Notes: generated by a model from the sequence alone, not told the origin. Counted from the first letter of the stretch, positions 18,807 through 26,885 are shown. The stretch: DNA of 64,000 bases from Yoonia litorea (GCF_900114675.1 NZ_FOZM01000002.1:496001-560000); one strand, 5' to 3'. Numbers and translations are program-made.

Positions 18807-19737
18807 CGGTCAGGATATCGCAGGCCTCATCGCAGTCCGCGTCCATCTGGGTAATCAATGCCTCTAGGCTGTCGAATTTCATTTCCGGCCTCAGAAATTC
18901 GACTAATGCGACGGACAAATGGGTGCCGTAGAGGTCGCCCTTGAAATCGAAAATGAACGTTTCGCAATTCGGGACATTTTCGCCGAACATCGGACGCACA
19001 CCGATCGACGCCGCCCCGTCATAAGTGCCTTCATACGGACCGCTGAGCACATCGACCTTGACGGCATAGACGCCAAATTTTGGCCGGTGCAGGCCGGAGA
19101 TCGACATATTTGCGGTAGGATATCCCAAGTCGCGTCCGCGCTGGTCGCCACGGATCACCTCACCTTCGATCCTGTGCCAATGCCCCAGCATTGCCGCGGC
19201 ATCGCGCGGTTTGCCATCGGTCAAAGCCTGTCTGATCGCTGTCGATGAAACATTCGCAGTTTCGACGGCAATCAACGGTGCGATGGTCACGCCAAACCCC
19301 ATATCCTCACCGAACTGCTGCAGATCTTGCACCGTCCCCTTCCGGTCCTTTCCGAAACAGAAGTCCGAGCCCACCACGACGTGCACGAGCCCCAGTTGAT
19401 CCACGATGATCTTTTGCGCGAATTCGCGTGGGGTCAGTGATGCTAATGCTGCATTGAATGGCACCTCATAAAGCGTCTCAACGCCAAGTTTGGCCAGCCT
19501 GTTCGCTTTGGCTTCTGCATTCATAAGACGGAAAGGTTTGTCGCCGCGTCCGAAGAATTCACGAGGATGAGGCTCAAATGTCATGATACCCGTCGGCGCA
19601 TCAAGCTGGTCCGCCGCCTCACGCATCAGGCCGATGACGGACTGGTGACCAATGTGGACACCGTCAAAGTTGCCAATGGCCGCGGCGGCGCCACGGTCAG
19701 CGGGATCCATAAATGCAGTGTCACGGATAATGCGCAT
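18796..19737 (-). CDS. ribF: Bifunctional riboflavin kinase / FAD synthetase
   Basis: 313 residues. The N-terminal nucleotidyltransferase domain has AIGNFDGVHIGHQ with the HxGH-type motif, then VVGSDFCFGKDRKGT. The C-terminal flavokinase domain has GDQRGRDLGYPTANM, the GVYAVKV strand and GVRPMFG. It converts riboflavin to FMN and FAD. The MaoC gene lies 48 bases upstream on the same strand. ATG at 19737. Confidence 0.97.
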   Translation of the reverse strand: MRIIRDTAFMDPADRGAAAAIGNFDGVHIGHQSVIGLMREAADQLDAPTGIMTFEPHPREFFGRGDKPFRLMNAEAKANRLAKLGVETLYEVPFNAALASLTPREFAQKIIVDQLGLVHVVVGSDFCFGKDRKGTVQDLQQFGEDMGFGVTIAPLIAVETANVSSTAIRQALTDGKPRDAAAMLGHWHRIEGEVIRGDQRGRDLGYPTANMSISGLHRPKFGVYAVKVDVLSGPYEGTYDGAASIGVRPMFGENVPNCETFIFDFKGDLYGTHLSVALVEFLRPEMKFDSLEALITQMDADCDEACDILTDVR

Positions 19738-19785
19738 GCGCTGTGGGTAGCCGAGAGGCGCGACCCACGCAAGCGCCGCTTGGGA

Positions 19786-20229
19786 TCAGTCGAACTTGCG
19801 CGACGGGGCGAGGACCGTGGCATCGCCGACAAGGACTTTCTTGTCATTCACGATGCAACGGGTGTCCATCTTGACGCGTCGCTTGGCGTGGTCAATCTCG
19901 GTCACTTCGACCTCCGCCAGCACCATGTCCCCCGGACGCACCGGACCAAGAAATTTGAGGTTCTGGCCCAGATAAACGGTACCATGTCCTGGAAGCTGCT
20001 CACCAATCACTGCGCTGACCAGACCGGCGGTCAACATCCCGTGCGCAATGCGCCCCTCAAAGATTGTATCCTGGGCGTAAGCGTCGTCGAGGTGCACAGG
20101 ATTCCGATCGGTCGAAACCTCGGCAAACAGTTCGATGTCGCGATCTGTGATGATTTTCCGGAGCGAGCGGGTCATGCCGATCTCGATATCTTCAATGCAG
20201 ATCGTTCCGCGCGGTGAATTATCCAACAT
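19786..20229 (-). CDS. MaoC-like (R)-specific enoyl-CoA hydratase
   Basis: 147 residues, hot-dog fold. The hydratase 2 motif is present as FAEVSTDRNPVHLDDAYA, with the catalytic Asp and His, followed by GRIAHGMLTAGLVSAVIGEQ and GDMVLAEVEV. Such proteins hydrate trans-2-enoyl-CoA to (R)-3-hydroxyacyl-CoA (PhaJ type). The ATG at 20229 has GGAG six bases upstream. The frame is open up to 20358 but that extension is AT-rich and unlike the family. Confidence 0.88.
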   Translation of the reverse strand: MLDNSPRGTICIEDIEIGMTRSLRKIITDRDIELFAEVSTDRNPVHLDDAYAQDTIFEGRIAHGMLTAGLVSAVIGEQLPGHGTVYLGQNLKFLGPVRPGDMVLAEVEVTEIDHAKRRVKMDTRCIVNDKKVLVGDATVLAPSRKFD

Positions 20230-20378
20230 ATCAGGCTCCATTTGGTAACAAAAATTCTGCATTGGTTCGCTGTTTGTAATTTTATTACTTTGCAGATGCA
20301 GAAAAATCAAGCGATTCTTTTGCGCACGACAAAACGTCGCGCGCACGCGTGAGGGCATTTTGATGATGCTGTGAAAAA

Positions 20379-21254
20379 CTAGCGCAGATGGCCGATCGTG
20401 TAGGTCGCGCTCATCTGTTGATCGGACAGATAAGCGTTCAATGCATCAGGGTCAGGCTGATCTTCGGTTTTGGTTTCCTTGGCCGCAAGGCCGCCGGAGA
20501 TAAAGAGGACATCTAGGTCTTCCTGCACACCGCCGAGGATATCAGTGCCGATGCCATCACCGATAGCGATGATACGTGGGTCAGCCGGCGCATTCTCAAG
20601 TGCGGAAAGTCTGCGCCGCGCCAGATCGTAAATTGGCGGATGGGGTTTCCCGAAATAGAGGCTTTCGCCGCCCATCTCGGTGTAGAGCGCAGCAAGCGCG
20701 CCTGCGCACCATTCACGCACGTCACCCCGGTCCACGACGATATCGGGGTTCGCGCAGAGCAGCTTCAGCCCCTTCTGCTTGGCATAAAGAAACTCTGGCC
20801 GATTGACATCAAGATCGGCCAACGGATCGAAAGGGCCGCAGCAGACGATGCCTTCGGCCTCTTCCAAGGGCACCTTCTTGATGTTGACCGGGTCGTCGAT
20901 AATCTTCAGCGGTTTGAAGAAATCGTCGTCACGCGGGCTTTCGCCCATAAACCAGACTTTTTCCCCGACGATGCCCCGGTACATGGCAGCCCGCGCACTG
21001 TCACCAGAGGTCGCGATTGCATCCCATGCATCTTCGGGAACCCCAAAGCCGTCAATTTGCCGTGCGACACTGTCCCAGGGGCGCGGTGAGTTCGTGACAA
21101 GAACAACAAGGCCACCACTGGCCCGAAAGTCTTGCATCGCGGCCACGGCATCAGGGAATGCTTCGATCCCGTTGTGCATGCAACCCCAAAGGTCGACATA
21201 GGCAGCATCATAGCGACCAGAGATTTCCGAGAATTTTTCGATAATCTGGGTCAT
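20379..21254 (-). CDS. HAD-superfamily phosphatase (TIGR01459 type)
   Basis: 291 residues. Motif I is YVDLWGCMHNG, motif II lies in VVLVTNSPR, the C-terminal half has LYFGKPHPPIYDLARRRL and the Mg-binding IAIGDGIGTDILGGVQ. This is the class IIA (NagD-like) layout. In motif I the second Asp of DxD is Trp (DLW), as is usual in this subfamily. Substrate unknown. ATG at 21254; the open frame extends another 21 codons. Confidence 0.9.
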   Translation of the reverse strand: MTQIIEKFSEISGRYDAAYVDLWGCMHNGIEAFPDAVAAMQDFRASGGLVVLVTNSPRPWDSVARQIDGFGVPEDAWDAIATSGDSARAAMYRGIVGEKVWFMGESPRDDDFFKPLKIIDDPVNIKKVPLEEAEGIVCCGPFDPLADLDVNRPEFLYAKQKGLKLLCANPDIVVDRGDVREWCAGALAALYTEMGGESLYFGKPHPPIYDLARRRLSALENAPADPRIIAIGDGIGTDILGGVQEDLDVLFISGGLAAKETKTEDQPDPDALNAYLSDQQMSATYTIGHLR

Positions 21255-21266
21255 CGTTCTGCCTTG

Positions 21267-21334
21267 TGACTGACGCGCTGGCGCGCTCGATTTTGAGGGT
21301 GACTGACGCAAAGACAATGTCCTCGCGTCAGTCA
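21267..21334. repeat. Repeated TGACTGACGC boxes between the HAD and ppaC genes
   Basis: TGACTGACGC occurs at 21267-21276 and 21300-21309 as direct repeats 33 bases apart, and inverted (GCGTCAGTCA) at 21325-21334. The second and third copies form 10-base arms round a 15-base loop, in the gap between ppaC and the HAD gene. No T run on either strand. Confidence 0.6.
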
Positions 21335-21346
21335 GTGGCTCGTTTC

Positions 21347-22264
21347 CTAGACCTTCAACGCAGGAATGATTTGCTTTTTGCGGCTCATCACCCCTGGCAG
21401 AACGACGGTGTCACCTTCAACCGTAGCATCAAAGCTCTTTTCAGCCACCGTTTTGGTCAAGTCGTTCGGGATCAACATCGTGGCTTCTTCATTCAGGATG
21501 TCCACGACGAAAAGCAGAACCTGATCGACGCCATCTTCTTCGGCAACCTTTGGCATGGTTTCCATCAGTGACGCTTTCCGGTCGAGAATGATCTGCGGTG
21601 CCGTGGTTTCCAGCACAGAGACGCGGAACTTTGTGCCATCGACACCGTATTCCTTGCTGTCCATGCGAAGCAGCTCAGCGTCCGAGAAGGCCGAGACATC
21701 CGACTTCGCTTCGAACATTTCGCCTGCGTAGGCCTCAACCTCGACACCAAGATCCTTGGCCAGCGCCTCGGCCAGGTCTTTGTCCATCTCGGTGGTGGTC
21801 GGCGAACGGAATGCCAGCGTATCAGACAGAATGCACGACAGCATGAGACCCTTGATTCCCTCAGGCATGTGGTCGGCGTGAGCGCCCATCATCTGGTGCA
21901 TGATCGTGGCCGTGCAGGCCAGAGGGCGGATGGTGATGTTGATGGGGTTCTTGGTTTCCAGACCACCAGCCAGCTTGTGGTGGTCGATGATCGCCAGCAC
22001 GTCAGCATTATTGATGTTGGCAGGTAGTTCGGCCGGGTTATTGGTGTCCACGATCACGCAGGACTGATCGTCCTCTACATCTGCGATGATCTCTGGCAGA
22101 TCAAAGCCCCAGCGTTCTGCAACAAATTTAGCTTCGGTGTTTGGTTCGCCCAAGAGCGCGGCTTTGCTTTCGATGCCGGTGTGATTGAGGAACCATTCCC
22201 AGATCAGCGGAGATCCGGTGCTGTCGGTGTCGGGGGATTTGTGGCCAAAGATGAGCGTTGTCAT
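21347..22264 (-). CDS. ppaC: Manganese-dependent inorganic pyrophosphatase (DHH family)
   Basis: 305 residues of family II pyrophosphatase. Metal ligands are visible in FGHKSPDTDS (His8, Asp12, Asp14) and in AIIDHHKLAGG; the C-terminal DHHA2 domain ends with VLPGVMSRKKQIIPAL, which holds the conserved basic residues. It hydrolyses PPi to phosphate in the cytoplasm. The ATG at 22264 gives the family start; a GTG at 22273 would add three residues. Confidence 0.96.
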   Translation of the reverse strand: MTTLIFGHKSPDTDSTGSPLIWEWFLNHTGIESKAALLGEPNTEAKFVAERWGFDLPEIIADVEDDQSCVIVDTNNPAELPANINNADVLAIIDHHKLAGGLETKNPINITIRPLACTATIMHQMMGAHADHMPEGIKGLMLSCILSDTLAFRSPTTTEMDKDLAEALAKDLGVEVEAYAGEMFEAKSDVSAFSDAELLRMDSKEYGVDGTKFRVSVLETTAPQIILDRKASLMETMPKVAEEDGVDQVLLFVVDILNEEATMLIPNDLTKTVAEKSFDATVEGDTVVLPGVMSRKKQIIPALKV

Positions 22265-22408
22265 GTGGTTCACTTTCTGTGGGAGGCAAAGTTGCCGCCT
22301 ATATAGAAGCGTGCGTTGGCAGTGTCACCCCGTGGATTAGGGCGATGCCTCCACCATTTTCAGGGGTCACAATTGTCATCTCCGGGCTCGTGGGAAGCTA
22401 AGGTGCAT

Positions 22409-22437
22409 TTGACCTGCTGGCGATCAGTCGATAGGCT
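22409..22437 (+). promoter_or_regulatory. Promoter of the micro-ORF unit
   Basis: TTGACC at 22409-22414, a 17-base spacer and TAGGCT at 22432-22437. Transcription would start near 22444, just before the ribosome site of the first micro-ORF. A good sigma-70-type match by eye. Confidence 0.65.
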
Positions 22438-22465
22438 TATGTCACTTGAATGGAGGACTCTGACA

Positions 22466-22483
22466 ATGGACATGCTGGTTTAA
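22466..22483 (+). CDS. Micro-ORF 1 (MDMLV)
   Basis: Five codons, ATG GAC ATG CTG GTT TAA, with a strong GGAGG at 22452-22456, nine bases upstream. Far shorter than any ordinary protein gene, but its surroundings are duplicated in micro-ORF 2. A hairpin CGGGC-CATCC-GCCCG (22495-22509) follows 11 bases after the stop. Probably a leader peptide or ribosome-loading site rather than a functional product; translation is inferred from the ribosome site and the duplication. Confidence 0.5.
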   Translation: MDMLV

Positions 22484-22542
22484 CCGCTTCATCCCGGGCC
22501 ATCCGCCCGCCGTCTGACCCCTTTCATAGGAGCACCCTGACA

Positions 22543-22560
22543 ATGGACCATCTGGGATAA
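22543..22560 (+). CDS. Micro-ORF 2 (MDHLG)
   Basis: Five codons, ATG GAC CAT CTG GGA TAA, with AGGAG at 22528-22532, ten bases upstream. The stretch CTGACAATGGAC is identical to that of micro-ORF 1, whose ATG lies 77 bases upstream, and both end in TAA. The stop is directly followed by CGCC-TTTT-GGCG (22561-22572) and then TGGCC-TTCG-GGCCA plus ATTT (22580-22597). Likely a second leader cistron. Confidence 0.5.
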   Translation: MDHLG

Positions 22561-22623
22561 CGCCTTTTGGCGCAATCTCTGGCCTTCGGGCCAATTTCCC
22601 ACTTTCAGATGAGAGGTGCATTC

Positions 22624-22809
22624 ATGCCCCGCAAATCACGTAAAACCCGCAAGACGGGACCAATGAACACGACCAGCCTTCAGCCACGCCCAGCAGCACG
22701 GCCTGGCCTGGATGGCGTAACGCGTAAAAACCCCGGCGCAGAAGGGCTGCGCGACCGCCGTTACGACAGGCGACCACATAAGTTTCCGGGCCGTTTAGGC
22801 GGCAGGTAA
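22624..22809 (+). CDS. Small Arg-rich protein downstream of tandem micro-ORFs
   Basis: 61 residues, 13 Arg and 5 Lys, with Pro and Gly but few hydrophobic residues. It opens MPRKSRKTRKTG and ends PHKFPGRLGGR. This composition suggests a nucleic-acid or ribosome-binding, probably disordered protein; I do not recognise a family. GAGAGG lies seven bases before the ATG. It is the third ribosome-site-plus-ATG in a transcript that starts near 22444 and appears to end at the hairpin at 22819-22845. The next gene, DUF2161, starts 86 bases after its stop. Confidence 0.6.
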   Translation: MPRKSRKTRKTGPMNTTSLQPRPAARPGLDGVTRKNPGAEGLRDRRYDRRPHKFPGRLGGR

Positions 22810-22818
22810 CATCGCTGT

Positions 22819-22845
22819 GCCCGGCCTTTCACCTTAAGGTCGGGC
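22819..22845 (+). terminator. Hairpin closing the micro-ORF unit
   Basis: GCCCGGCC and GGTCGGGC pair over eight bases with one G-T wobble and an 11-base loop, starting nine bases after the stop of the 61-residue gene. GCCCTTTGG follows; the T run is poor. Confidence 0.5.
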
Positions 22846-22894
22846 GCCCTTTGGCCTTGCTGCGATTGTCAGGATCGGGTTGGGTAATCCACAA

Positions 22895-23551
22895 ATGACG
22901 AAGGAAGCTGAACTCTACCCGCCGGTGAAAGCCTACCTTGAGGCTCAAGGTTTTGCCGTGAAGGGTGAGGTCGGTGCGGCGGATGTGGTCGCACGGCGTG
23001 GCGATGATCTGCTGATTGTCGAAATGAAGACCGGATTTTCGCTGGCGCTCTTTCATCAGGGTGTTGAGCGGCTCGCGATCACCGACGCGGTTTATCTGGC
23101 TGTTCCCGCCGGGGGCAAAAGCAAAGCACTCAAACGGAACGTGCAGCTTGCACGCCGCGCTGGGTTGGGTGTGATGACGGTTCGCCTGCGAGACGGGTTT
23201 GTCGAGGTCCTTGCCGATCCCGGCCCTTACGCGGCGCGTCAGTCCAAAAAGAAACGCACAAGGCTCTTGCGCGCCTATGACCGGATGCAGGGCGATCCCA
23301 ATGCAGGAGGGGCCACACGACACGGACTGATCACCGGCTACCGGCAGGACGCGATAAGATGCGCGAGGTTCCTGGCGGTCCATGGGCCGTCAAAAGGATC
23401 GGTGGTGAAGGAATGGGCTGAAGTCCCGCAAGCCACAGAAATCATGCGCGCTGACCACTACGGCTGGTTCGAAAAGGTTTCTCGCGGTGTTTATGGGCTG
23501 TCAAAGCAGGGTGAAAAGGGTCTTGCGGACTATGGCGATGTCGAGACTTAG
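22895..23551 (+). CDS. DUF2161 domain protein (PD-(D/E)XK nuclease-like)
   Basis: 218 residues. The N-terminal part, LYPPVKAYLEAQGFAVKGEV then ADVVARRGDDLLIVEMKTGF, has the spaced E, D and ExK pattern of PD-(D/E)XK nucleases. The C-terminal part ends in a small winged-helix-like region with YGWFEKVSRGVYGLSKQG. DUF2161 proteins are annotated as putative phosphodiesterases; substrate unknown. ATG at 22895; a TTG at 22880 with AGGA five bases upstream is a serious alternative. Its stop overlaps that of the convergent TraB gene by four bases. Confidence 0.8.
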   Translation: MTKEAELYPPVKAYLEAQGFAVKGEVGAADVVARRGDDLLIVEMKTGFSLALFHQGVERLAITDAVYLAVPAGGKSKALKRNVQLARRAGLGVMTVRLRDGFVEVLADPGPYAARQSKKKRTRLLRAYDRMQGDPNAGGATRHGLITGYRQDAIRCARFLAVHGPSKGSVVKEWAEVPQATEIMRADHYGWFEKVSRGVYGLSKQGEKGLADYGDVET

Positions 23552-24540
23552 GGAAAACGGGTGATTTGCCACCCCTCGTTCTCAAGCAACTGCAACACGC
23601 CTTCCTGACCAATCAGATGCCCCGCACCGACCGCAACCACGATGTTGTCGTAGGCTTCCGTTGCTTCGGTGATCACAGGTATCCAGTTGCGATTGCGCGT
23701 CTTCAGTAAGGATTCTTCCATCTCGTCAAACATCGCCATGCCTTCTTCGGGACTCACATTCGGAAGGTCGGCCATCGCAATCCGCCCCATTTCCCACAGC
23801 CGGCCAACGTCTTCCGCGAAATAGCGGTCCAGCATCGCCACAAACATCCCGCGCTGTAGATCGGGGGACAGCATGTTGACACGCAACATGTCGATTTGCT
23901 CCTCAACGGGCGCATCCTCGAAAAGCGAAAACAGCGTCGTGTAAGGTTCAACGGCTTGGCGGGGCACACCAGCAGCGCGGGCGTCTGCTGCAATCATTTT
24001 GTCAAGCCCCTGCGCACCGTTCAGCATGTCGCCCATGGCACAGGTCGGAATTGCAATCATCAGCGACAGATACCAAGGCTGCATCTTTGCCGCCATGAAA
24101 CTTGGAATGTTGCGTTCCGCCGCCGCCGCGAGGATCATCTGCCAGGTTTCTTCATCCAGGCGCTCAGGCAGGGTGGGGCCGTCAACAATGAAGATCAGTT
24201 CGGGATTGCGGCTGATCATCTCTTGAAGTTGCTGTTCTTCTTTGGCGGTCGCCTCCAGCATCACCAGATCAGCGTTGCGCACTTCTTCGATGATGCGTGC
24301 ACGGATAATCTCCAGTCGCGGATCGTAGATATGCATCGTGCCAACGATCACCAGCCGGTCATCACCACGGGTCGCCTCATAGGTCAGCCCTTCGGCATAA
24401 GGCATATCGGCAACCTGAGCATCAAGTGCGGCGCGCTGGGCCGCGCTCATGGTGTCAAAATAGCTCTCACCCAGACACTGCGCTGCCACAGGGGCCGCAA
24501 ACAGCGTTGAGATCGTAAAAGCACAAACGCGCAGAAACAT
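23548..24540 (-). CDS. TraB/GumN family secreted protein
   Basis: 330 residues with a signal peptide cleaved near PVAAQC. The GxxH signature occurs in VIVGTMHIYDPR, LVMLEATAKEEQQL follows, and the C terminus has NIVVAVGAGHLIGQEGVLQLLENEGW, the second TraB motif with the conserved histidine. The family has a metalloprotease-like fold; its activity in bacteria is unproven. ATG at 24540 with AAAGG six bases upstream. The small 24600-24950 gene lies 59 bases upstream on the same strand. Confidence 0.9.
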   Translation of the reverse strand: MFLRVCAFTISTLFAAPVAAQCLGESYFDTMSAAQRAALDAQVADMPYAEGLTYEATRGDDRLVIVGTMHIYDPRLEIIRARIIEEVRNADLVMLEATAKEEQQLQEMISRNPELIFIVDGPTLPERLDEETWQMILAAAAERNIPSFMAAKMQPWYLSLMIAIPTCAMGDMLNGAQGLDKMIAADARAAGVPRQAVEPYTTLFSLFEDAPVEEQIDMLRVNMLSPDLQRGMFVAMLDRYFAEDVGRLWEMGRIAMADLPNVSPEEGMAMFDEMEESLLKTRNRNWIPVITEATEAYDNIVVAVGAGHLIGQEGVLQLLENEGWQITRFP

Positions 24541-24599
24541 GGCTGACCTTTCCTCTTTCTCTTCAGGTAAGGGCTGCACGCACACCGTCAATCCCGGGA

Positions 24600-24950
24600 T
24601 CAGATACGGCGTGCGTGATTTTCAAAGATGATGCGCTGGCCAAGCCGGATCAGCAGCCGCCCAAACCGGTCGCGCAATGTCGGGCGCGGCGCAGGCACCA
24701 CCCGCAATTGAATAGAGGTCGGCGGATCGGCAAAGACCTTTTCCGGCAACTCTGGCGCACTCATCGGGACCGGCGCGAAAAGGTGGCTTTGAACCCGCAA
24801 ATCAAGCACGGCCGGGTGGCTGCGGCGCAAGATGCCATCTGCACCTGCGGGTCGGATAGGAGGATCGACCTTATGGTCGACATGAAAAAACGGGGGATGC
24901 ATGGGGTGAAACATTCGCAAAGAGATAGAAGGTCTGCCCGCGTCGGGCAA
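24600..24950 (-). pseudogene. Small gene of unknown function, probably interrupted by an in-frame stop
   Basis: The frame from 24950 to 24600 encodes 116 residues with a protein-like C terminus (RPTLRDRFGRLLIRLGQRII, an amphipathic basic helix). Possible starts here (TTG 24950, ATG at 24914) have no ribosome site. Further upstream in the same frame an ATG at 25004 has an excellent AAGGAG six bases before it, but after 11 codons meets TAA at 24969-24971. A gene of about 134 residues broken by one stop explains both facts; a short leader ORF with reinitiation is the alternative. No family recognised. Confidence 0.4.
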
Positions 24951-25113
24951 AAGACGGCCGTCCGGTGGTTAACACCAGGTGAGTGATAGTCCCTTTCTCG
25001 TCATGGCAGTCTCCTTCGATTCGCATTCGCGTGTCAGGGTGATACGCGCCAACTGCGAAAATCACCAAGCACTTTCTGTGCGATGTCTTCTCGGCTCACT
25101 CTAATCTTTTGTT

Positions 25114-25175
25114 ATTATTGGCCGAAAAATATCCTGGGGGAGCCGCGTCAGCGGCGGGGGCAAAGCCCCCTCGTG
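25114..25175. repeat. Dispersed hairpin element, copy 1
   Basis: A segment of about 62 bases containing ATATCCTGGGGG, a GC-rich middle, and the hairpin GGGGGC-AAA-GCCCCC (25156-25170). The reverse complement of 44725-44787 matches it closely along its length. It lies just past the stop of the flavoprotein gene, where the hairpin could act as a terminator. Confidence 0.75.
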
Positions 25176-25176
25176 T

Positions 25177-26817
25177 CTATCCTGCGGCGCGGCCCGCGCG
25201 GCGGCCAGAGTGGATACAGCCCCCCAGGAACGTGCCCTCAAGTGCGTTCTTGCCGTGATAACCGCCGCCGCCAAAGCCTGCCGCTTCGCCCGCAGCGCGG
25301 AGTCCCCCGATCCTTTCACCGTTGCGCGACAGCACCCGGCCATCGAGATCGGTGTGAATACCACCCAACGTCTTCCGCGTCAGCACATGCAGTTTCACAG
25401 CGATCAACGGGCCATTGTCAGGGTCAAGAATGCGGTGTGGTTTTGCTGTCCGGATCAGCTTGTCGCCCAGATAGTTGCGAGCCGTATGGATCGCCGTAAT
25501 CTGTGCATCTTTCGTAAACGGATTATCGATCTGTGCGTCACGGGCTGCGATTTGCGCGTGCAAATGCTTCGAATCAATCAGGTTGCCGCCAAGCTGGTTC
25601 ATACCGCCCACCATCGTCTCGAAATCTTGCGCGACGACGAAATCCTGTCCCTTTTCCTTGAACGCCTCGACTGCGGTCGTCGCTCCTTTGCCAAGGCGCT
25701 CTTTCAGGACACCGCGCCATGTGCCGCCTGTCAGATCCGGGTTTTGCTCTGATCCCGACAGTGCGAATTCCTTTTCGATGATCTTCTGGGTCAGAACGAA
25801 CCATGTGTGGTCATATCCCCGCCTGCAAATCTCGTGCAGCGTCGACATTGTATCGAAGCCCGGCATGCAAGGGGCAGGCAATCGGCTGCCTGTCGCGTCG
25901 AACCACATGGATGACGGACCCGGCAGGATGCGGATCCCATGGTCCGGCCAGATCGGGTCCCAGTTCTGCACGCCCTCGCAGTAGTGCCACATCCGGTCCA
26001 TATTGATCAGATCAGCGCCAGCCGCCTTCATATGATCCAGAAGCAGACCATCCACATGGCGGGGCACCCCTGAGACCAGCGTCTTTGGCAGCGGGCCTGA
26101 TCGCACGGCGTCCCAATGCCGTCTGACCATGTCGAAGTTGCCGCCCATACCGCCTGAGGTGACGATGACCTGATCGGCCTTGAGATCAAAGGTGTCAATG
26201 ACGTCCCGGTTTGTCTCTGCGCCGCGAGGGGCGTCATCTGGGGCAAGGATGTCGCCTGAAACACTGGCAATCTGGCCGTTTTGGATATCAAAGCTGGTCA
26301 CGCGATGACGAAAGCAGAATATAACGTCCCCTGCCTTTTCCGCGGCAAGCACGCGGTCAATGAAAGGCTGCAGAACACCCGGACCGGTGCCCCAAGTGAT
26401 GTGGAAACGCGGAACAGAGTTACCGTGTCCATTGGCAAACCCGCCACCGCGCTCGGCCCAACCCACGACAGGAAACCAGCGCATGCCAAGCGCATGAAGA
26501 TAGCTGCGCATTTCGCCGGTGGCAAAGTCCAAGTAAGCCCGCGCCCATTCTGCAGGCCAGCGATCTTCGGGTCTGTCAAACTGGGCAGAGCCGAACCAGT
26601 CGTTTGTTGCGAGGGCATGTGAGTCTTTGACACGCATCCGCCTCTGTTCCGGTGTGTCGACCATACAGAGCCCGCCAAGTGACCAGAAAGCCTGCCCGCC
26701 AAGGTTCTGCCGACCTTCCTGATCAAGAATAGTCACCGTCTTGCCACGCAGAACCAGTTCATGGGCTGCAACAAGGCCCGCCAAACCCGCACCGATAATG
26801 ACGACGTCGCTTTGCAT
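25177..26817 (-). CDS. FAD-binding dehydrogenase, KsdD/fumarate reductase flavoprotein type
   Basis: 546 residues. The Rossmann FAD site VVIIGAGLAGLVAAHELVLR is at residues 5-24 with the following acidic TILDQEG. GGQAFWSLGGLCMVD comes next, VIVTSGGMGGNFDMV in the middle, and near the C terminus GGIHTDLDGRVL and AAGEAAGFGGGGYHG, the second FAD contact. The family reduces or desaturates C-C bonds next to carbonyl groups. Substrate unknown; the neighbouring acyl-CoA synthetase 63 bases upstream on the same strand suggests a shared organic-acid pathway. ATG with GGAGGAG five bases upstream. Confidence 0.9.
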   Translation of the reverse strand: MQSDVVIIGAGLAGLVAAHELVLRGKTVTILDQEGRQNLGGQAFWSLGGLCMVDTPEQRRMRVKDSHALATNDWFGSAQFDRPEDRWPAEWARAYLDFATGEMRSYLHALGMRWFPVVGWAERGGGFANGHGNSVPRFHITWGTGPGVLQPFIDRVLAAEKAGDVIFCFRHRVTSFDIQNGQIASVSGDILAPDDAPRGAETNRDVIDTFDLKADQVIVTSGGMGGNFDMVRRHWDAVRSGPLPKTLVSGVPRHVDGLLLDHMKAAGADLINMDRMWHYCEGVQNWDPIWPDHGIRILPGPSSMWFDATGSRLPAPCMPGFDTMSTLHEICRRGYDHTWFVLTQKIIEKEFALSGSEQNPDLTGGTWRGVLKERLGKGATTAVEAFKEKGQDFVVAQDFETMVGGMNQLGGNLIDSKHLHAQIAARDAQIDNPFTKDAQITAIHTARNYLGDKLIRTAKPHRILDPDNGPLIAVKLHVLTRKTLGGIHTDLDGRVLSRNGERIGGLRAAGEAAGFGGGGYHGKNALEGTFLGGCIHSGRRAGRAAG

Positions 26818-26868
26818 GATGGCTCCTCCTGTCCGCGCATCATTGCGGCACCGCAGGTCGACGCAAAT

Positions 26869-26885
26869 ACTGACGCTGCGTCAGT
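26869..26885. repeat. Palindrome over the acyl-CoA synthetase stop codon
   Basis: ACTGACGC and GCGTCAGT arms separated by a single T, covering the stop codon of the acyl-CoA synthetase and lying about 50 bases before the flavoprotein start. The ACTGACGC core is the same as in the boxes at 21267-21334. Confidence 0.6.
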
